NCBI GenBank assembly: GCA_913062665.1
Contig: CAJXVY010000004.1
Span: 1 to 12,856, forward strand
DNA length: 12,856 bases
Direction of reading: 5' to 3'
Origin: an uncultured Micrococcales bacterium
GTDB lineage: Bacteria; Actinomycetota; Actinomycetes; Actinomycetales; Microbacteriaceae
The translations under genes were made by a program, and so were the position numbers. The notes under the pieces are model-generated. The model ran no database searches and was not told where the DNA came from. It worked only from the letters and a program-made list of their open reading frames with translations. The first letter of the stretch is position 1. Each line of letters begins with the position of its first letter. Positions 9,572 through 12,856 of this stretch are shown here, piece by piece.

Positions 9572-10746
9572 TGCTGCGCACGCTTGACAAAATAAACAGT
9601 TTTTCAGGGGAACAGGTGGTCATCCGCTGTGACCTGAACGTACCGATTACCAATGGGGTCATTCAGGACGCTGGTCGGATAGAAGCCGCACTTGACACCA
9701 TTGATGAAGTCATCAGTAAAGGCGGACGGCCAGTTATTTGCTCGCATCTTGGAAGACCCGAAGGCGAAGAACCTGAATTCAGCTTGAAGCCAGTGCACGA
9801 ATACCTGTTGCAACGCTACCCAAAGTTGATTTTTTCGAATCCAGGCGAGGTACCAGAGGATGCTGAATTGGCGCTATTGGAAAATCTTCGTTTCGACAAG
9901 CGAGAGACCAGTAAAGACTCGGTTGCCAGGGAAGCTTTTGCCGGCGAGATCCTGCAGGCGGCAAAGTTTGTGGTGGTTGACGGATTTGGAGTGATTCACC
10001 GAAAGCAGTCCAGCGTTTACGAGCTCGCCAAGCTAGTTCCAAGTTTCGCGGGAAGAACTGTCCAGAGAGAGCTGGACGTTCTTACAAGACTGACAGATAC
10101 ACCCTCTCGGCCCTACACATTAATTCTCGGCGGCAGCAAAGTCAGCGACAAGCTAGGGGTCATCGAAACCTTGTTGCCAAAAGTTGACACAATGCTTATT
10201 GGCGGAGGGATGATGTTTACATTTCTCAAAGCCCAAGGTTTTGAGGTTGGAAAGTCACTGCTTGAGGAAGATCAGATTGACAGGGCTAAGGAATACATTC
10301 GTCGCGCTAAACAACTCGGTGTTGAGCTGGTTCTACCTTTGGATACTGTGGTTGCGAGTGGTTTCAGTGCGGATGCTCCGCATGAGACCGCGGATGTTTC
10401 CTCCTTCGAAAACACAAGTTTCGGGATGGACGGAATGGGTTTAGATATTGGCCCACGCACTGCCGAGTTGTTCGCAAAGCACATCAGTCAGAGTGCAACT
10501 GTCTTCTGGAATGGCCCGATGGGAGTGTTCGAATTTGAGGCCTTCGCAAGCGGCACCAAGGCAGTCGCCGAAGCTTTGACCGAAATGAATGGCCTGAGTG
10601 TTGTTGGAGGCGGCGACAGTGCCGCTGCCGTAAGGCATTTTGGCCTTAGAGATAGCGAGTTTGGACACATCTCAACGGGGGGTGGGGCTAGCCTTGAGTT
10701 CCTTGAGGGCAAACCACTTCCAGGACTGGAGGCATTAAATGACTAG
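9571..10746 (+). CDS. pgk: Phosphoglycerate kinase
   Basis: Transfers phosphate from 1,3-bisphosphoglycerate to ADP, the first ATP-yielding step of glycolysis. From the ATG at 9571 it has 391 residues, normal length. The frame stays open further upstream to an ATG at 9514, but that would place 19 non-homologous residues inside gap. The 9571 start begins MLRTLDKI, as the family does, and shares a base with the gap stop. Seen: RCDLNVP (19-25), R36, SHLGRP (58-63), LLENLRFDKRE, VDGFGVIHRKQSSVYE (an actinobacterial-style version), GGSKVSDKLGVI, GGGMMFTFLKAQG, FWNGPMGVFE, nucleotide-binding GGGDSAAA (346-353) and STGGGASLEFLEGK. No ribosome binding site is obvious, so it is probably translationally coupled to gap. 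Confidence 0.98.
10728..10732 (+). promoter_or_regulatory. Ribosome binding site of tpiA inside the end of pgk
   Basis: GGAGG lies 6 bases before the tpiA ATG at 10739 and within the last codons of pgk. It supports the overlapping start and gives tpiA independent initiation, unlike pgk. Confidence 0.75.
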
Positions 10747-11515
10747 AACACCCCTTATTGCGGGCAATTGGAAGATGAACCTTGATCACCAGCAGGCAAT
10801 TGCGCTAATACAAAAAATTGCATGGACACTTTCTGATGCCGACTTTGACTATGAGGCGGTGGAGGTTGTGGTAGCACCACCCTTTACTGACCTGAGAAGC
10901 GCTCAGACGCTGATTGATGCTGAAGGATTCAATCTTGTTCTTGGCGCTCAGGATCTTTCTGACAATGATTCTGGAGCGTTTACAGGAGACATAAGCGGTG
11001 AGTTCTTGTCAAAGCTCAACTGTCAGTACGTGCTGGTTGGTCACAGCGAGAGAAGAACCATACACGGTGAGGATGACGAAAAAGTCAGGCTAAAGGTTCA
11101 GGCGGCAGTAAGGCATAACCTCATACCAATCCTTTGCGTTGGAGAGACACTTGAACAAAGAAGTTCCGGCCAGATGGATCTTTCTGTAAAACAGACCCTG
11201 GCCGCCCTTGACGGTGTCAATCTCGAAAACCTAGTGGTGGCTTATGAGCCTGTATGGGCAATTGGAACCGGAGAGGTAGCCAGCGCTGAACAGGCTGAAG
11301 AGGTTATCTCGATGATAAGAAAAGGCTTGGAAGATTCCAAGGGAGCAGATTTCGCTGAAAAAACAAGAATTCTCTACGGAGGATCGGTGAAAGCTAATAA
11401 TGTCGCTAGCTTCATGAAGATGCCAAACATAGATGGAGTATTGGTCGGGGGAGCAAGCTTGGATAGCGAAGAATTTGCCAACATTGCTAGGTATAAAGAG
11501 CACATCGGCGTATAA
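10739..11515 (+). CDS. tpiA: Triosephosphate isomerase
   Basis: Interconverts dihydroxyacetone phosphate and glyceraldehyde-3-phosphate in the cytoplasm. It has 258 residues, a normal TIM barrel length. Catalytic residues are all present: N10 and K12 in AGNWKMN, H102 in VGHSERR, and E170 in AYEPVWAIGTG. The phosphate-gripping YGGSV (213-217) and GVLVGGASL follow. The ATG overlaps the pgk stop by 8 bases, a tight coupling within the glycolytic operon. No ppc gene follows, although ppc lies between tpi and secG in Corynebacterium; secG comes next after 23 bases. Confidence 0.98.
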   Translation: MTRTPLIAGNWKMNLDHQQAIALIQKIAWTLSDADFDYEAVEVVVAPPFTDLRSAQTLIDAEGFNLVLGAQDLSDNDSGAFTGDISGEFLSKLNCQYVLVGHSERRTIHGEDDEKVRLKVQAAVRHNLIPILCVGETLEQRSSGQMDLSVKQTLAALDGVNLENLVVAYEPVWAIGTGEVASAEQAEEVISMIRKGLEDSKGADFAEKTRILYGGSVKANNVASFMKMPNIDGVLVGGASLDSEEFANIARYKEHIGV

Positions 11516-11527
11516 TTGCAGACCGTT

Positions 11528-11533
11528 GAGAGG
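11528..11533 (+). promoter_or_regulatory. Ribosome binding site supporting the TTG start of secG
   Basis: GAGAGG ends 5 bases before the TTG at 11539. No in-frame ATG exists before the first membrane segment, so this site decides the start. Confidence 0.6.
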
Positions 11534-11538
11534 TAATT

Positions 11539-11787
11539 TTGGAAGCACTGCACACAGCACTACTAGTTTTATTGGCTATCACTAGCGTCATTTTGACTCT
11601 ACTAATTCTTCTTCACAAAGGACGCGGTGGTGGTGTTGCCGACATGTTTGGTGGGGGAGTTTCAAATGCGATGAGCTCTTCCGGAGTAGCCGAGCGTAAC
11701 CTAAACCGAATAACCGTAATTCTTGGATTGGTTTGGGTGGCGGTAATCATTGTTCTTGGTCTTTTCACAAGGTTTGGTCTGGCATAA
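11539..11787 (+). CDS. secG: SecG, preprotein translocase membrane subunit
   Basis: Small subunit of the SecYEG channel in the cytoplasmic membrane; it assists SecA-driven protein export. The protein has 82 residues, typical of the family. Two hydrophobic helices are visible (about 5-25 and 57-77), separated by a glycine-rich loop with HKGRGGGVADMFGGG and SSSGVAERNLNRIT, the classic SecG signature. It starts with TTG. secG after tpiA is common in Actinobacteria. Its stop TAA is immediately followed by the rbpA ATG with no spacer, so the two are probably translated together. Confidence 0.95.
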   Translation: MEALHTALLVLLAITSVILTLLILLHKGRGGGVADMFGGGVSNAMSSSGVAERNLNRITVILGLVWVAVIIVLGLFTRFGLA

Positions 11788-12159
11788 ATGAGCAGTCACT
11801 CAATAAGAGGTGCCAGGGTTGGCGCAGGCCCTATGGGCGAGCGTTTCAGGGGAGTGGAAGCCGAGAGGGTTTCTCGTAGCTATTACTGCTCAAATGGGCA
11901 TGAATTTCACCCACAGTTCGCAGCTGATGTTCCGATTGAGGAAATCCCCGTAGAGATTGATTGCCCAAGTTGCGGTTTGCCATCGGGTCAGGATAAAGCA
12001 AACCCTCCGCAGGTGGCGAAAGTAGAACCTTATAAAACTCACCTGGCATATGTGCAGGAGAGAAGAACGGAAAAGGAAGCCGAGCAGATTCTGCAAGAGG
12101 CCCTAGATAAGGTTAGACAGCGCAGAATCGCAATCGAAAAAGCAGCCGGTAAGCGCTAG
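11788..12159 (+). CDS. rbpA: RbpA, RNA polymerase-binding protein
   Basis: Actinobacteria-specific factor that binds RNA polymerase and the principal sigma factor and stabilises the open promoter complex. It has 123 residues, similar to Streptomyces RbpA. Seen: an N-terminal tail with RGARVGAGPMGE, a core with putative zinc ligands C34, H38, C59 and C62 (YYCSNGHEF and DCPSCG), a linker with PYKTHLAYV, and a C-terminal sigma-interacting helix starting ERRTEKEAEQIL. The R92-R93 pair corresponds to the arginines needed for sigma contact in other RbpA proteins. The ATG directly abuts the secG stop and no ribosome binding site is obvious, so translation probably depends on secG. The stop codon overlaps the stop of the opposing pgl. 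The family assignment is from recalled motifs but all core elements agree. Confidence 0.93.
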   Translation: MSSHSIRGARVGAGPMGERFRGVEAERVSRSYYCSNGHEFHPQFAADVPIEEIPVEIDCPSCGLPSGQDKANPPQVAKVEPYKTHLAYVQERRTEKEAEQILQEALDKVRQRRIAIEKAAGKR

Positions 12160-12815
12160 GCCAATTCTTCAGTAATAAACCATTTTGTAGATGTCAGACC
12201 AGTGATTCTGCCAGCTGGGAGAGCTTGGGTACCTATCAGCGCCTGACTTACAGCTGTTGCTTTTTCAGCACCGCTAGCGCTAAACCAGACATGTTCTGAA
12301 TTCGAAAACGCCGAATATCCAAAGCTGATTCTTTTTGACGGTGGCTTGGGAGAATCCACCTCTGCGACGCAAGTTTGGTCAGGGTATTCATGGCCGGGGA
12401 AGAGGCTTGCTGTGTGCCCATCTGGGCCACAACCCATCAGGGCTAGATCAAAACCGAAATCTATCCCAAGGTCTGCATTTGCGGCGCTCACTGCGGTCTG
12501 GATATCAGCCTCACTGGGTGTTTTGAATCTGTATACGTTCGGCTTTGCATCGCCAATCAAACCTAAAATCTGACCAAGATTGCTATCTGCATCTTCAAGC
12601 TCAACAAATCGTTCGTCAGCCATGAAAAATTGGACTCCGTCTAACTGGTTGGCCTTGTTCAGCTCATTGATAACCCCGGCAGCGATAAGTACTCCAGAAG
12701 TCCCTCCAGAGAGTGCCACCTTTGGCGAGTTCATGCTTGAAATTAGCTCTACTGCCTGCGCTACCTGGGCTTCCACCAAAGTCTTGAGATCTTTGTGTAT
12801 CTCTACCTCTCTCAT
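12156..12815 (-). CDS. pgl: 6-phosphogluconolactonase
   Basis: Hydrolyses 6-phosphogluconolactone to 6-phosphogluconate, second step of the oxidative pentose phosphate pathway, in the cytoplasm. It has 219 residues, somewhat shorter than the more usual 235-260, without loss of motifs. Seen: ALSGGTSG (34-41), ADERFV (66-71), GCGPDGHTASLFPGH (128-142) and SPKPPSKRIS (155-164), all hallmarks of the Pgl/DevB (SugarP isomerase-like) family. The start overlaps the end of the upstream minus-strand gene by 4 bases (ATGA), as expected in a zwf-opcA-pgl operon. GlcN6P deaminase is a related fold, but the GCGPDGHTASLFPGH and SPKPP motifs favour Pgl. It converges with rbpA and shares the CTAG at the junction. 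Confidence 0.95.
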   Translation of the reverse strand: MREVEIHKDLKTLVEAQVAQAVELISSMNSPKVALSGGTSGVLIAAGVINELNKANQLDGVQFFMADERFVELEDADSNLGQILGLIGDAKPNVYRFKTPSEADIQTAVSAANADLGIDFGFDLALMGCGPDGHTASLFPGHEYPDQTCVAEVDSPKPPSKRISFGYSAFSNSEHVWFSASGAEKATAVSQALIGTQALPAGRITGLTSTKWFITEELA

Positions 12816-12856
12816 CTAAATCCACCTTTTAGAATCTCGGCGTATGTCTCATCTGG
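12812..12856 (-). CDS. opcA: Probable OpcA (glucose-6-phosphate dehydrogenase assembly protein), last 14 codons only
   Basis: On the minus strand a frame is open from the window edge to a TGA at 12814-12812, giving the C-terminal residues PDETYAEILKGGFR. The stop overlaps the pgl start (ATGA). OpcA proteins often end with a PDxxYxxAL-like segment, and opcA normally lies directly upstream of pgl in Actinobacteria, so this is the likely identity. OpcA is needed for activity or assembly of glucose-6-phosphate dehydrogenase (Zwf). With only 14 residues the assignment rests mainly on gene order. Confidence 0.55.
   Translation of the reverse strand, partial: PDETYAEILKGGFR
12821..12828 (-). promoter_or_regulatory. 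Ribosome binding site of pgl
   Basis: Read on the minus strand this is AAGGTGGA, 5 bases before the pgl ATG and inside the upstream coding sequence. It is one of the strongest ribosome binding sites in the window and fixes the pgl start. Confidence 0.75.

Overview
The window is one compact, fully genic piece of a streamlined actinobacterial chromosome. RbpA (the actinobacterial RNA polymerase-binding protein), WhiA, an OpcA-like fragment beside pgl, and a CPNxH-type zinc module in UvrA all point to Actinobacteria. The RbpA N-terminus (AGPMGE, later PYKTHLAYV) resembles, from memory, the Microbacteriaceae/Micrococcales form. Base composition looks near 50% GC by eye, low for that family. The longest intergenic gap is 68 bases and several genes overlap. 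This suggests a small-genome planktonic lineage such as the freshwater 'Luna' group (Rhodoluna/Aquiluna-like). That placement is inference, not shown by a marker gene.

Layout. (1) 1-5955, plus strand: the nucleotide excision repair set uvrB (N-terminus cut off by the window edge), uvrA and uvrC. uvrA starts 7 bases after uvrB, and uvrC overlaps uvrA by one base. (2) 5978-7825: rapZ and whiA, abutting with no spacer. The yvcK/CofD-like gene that commonly sits between them in Gram-positive bacteria is absent. (3) 7881-8501: sodA, a Mn/Fe superoxide dismutase, followed by a perfect 13-bp inverted repeat. (4) 8570-12159: the lower-glycolysis run gap, pgk, tpiA, then secG (Sec translocase subunit) and rbpA (transcription factor), all overlapping or tightly packed. 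(5) 12156-12856, minus strand: pgl (6-phosphogluconolactonase) and the last 14 codons of a gene that is probably opcA. This is the end of an oxidative pentose phosphate operon that meets rbpA tail to tail with a 4-base overlap.

Functionally the window joins DNA repair (UvrABC), a nucleotide-binding and DNA-binding regulator pair (RapZ/WhiA), oxidative stress defence (SodA), triose phosphate metabolism (Gap/Pgk/TpiA), protein export (SecG), sigma factor-dependent transcription (RbpA) and NADPH generation (Pgl/OpcA). Every gene is a recognisable conserved housekeeping gene. I found no mobile element, CRISPR array, tRNA, rRNA or clearly new system. The points worth a second look are junctions and small sites: the missing yvcK, the sodA-gap inverted repeat, the shared CTAG stop codons of rbpA and pgl, and an in-phase A_AAA_AAG heptamer inside uvrA.
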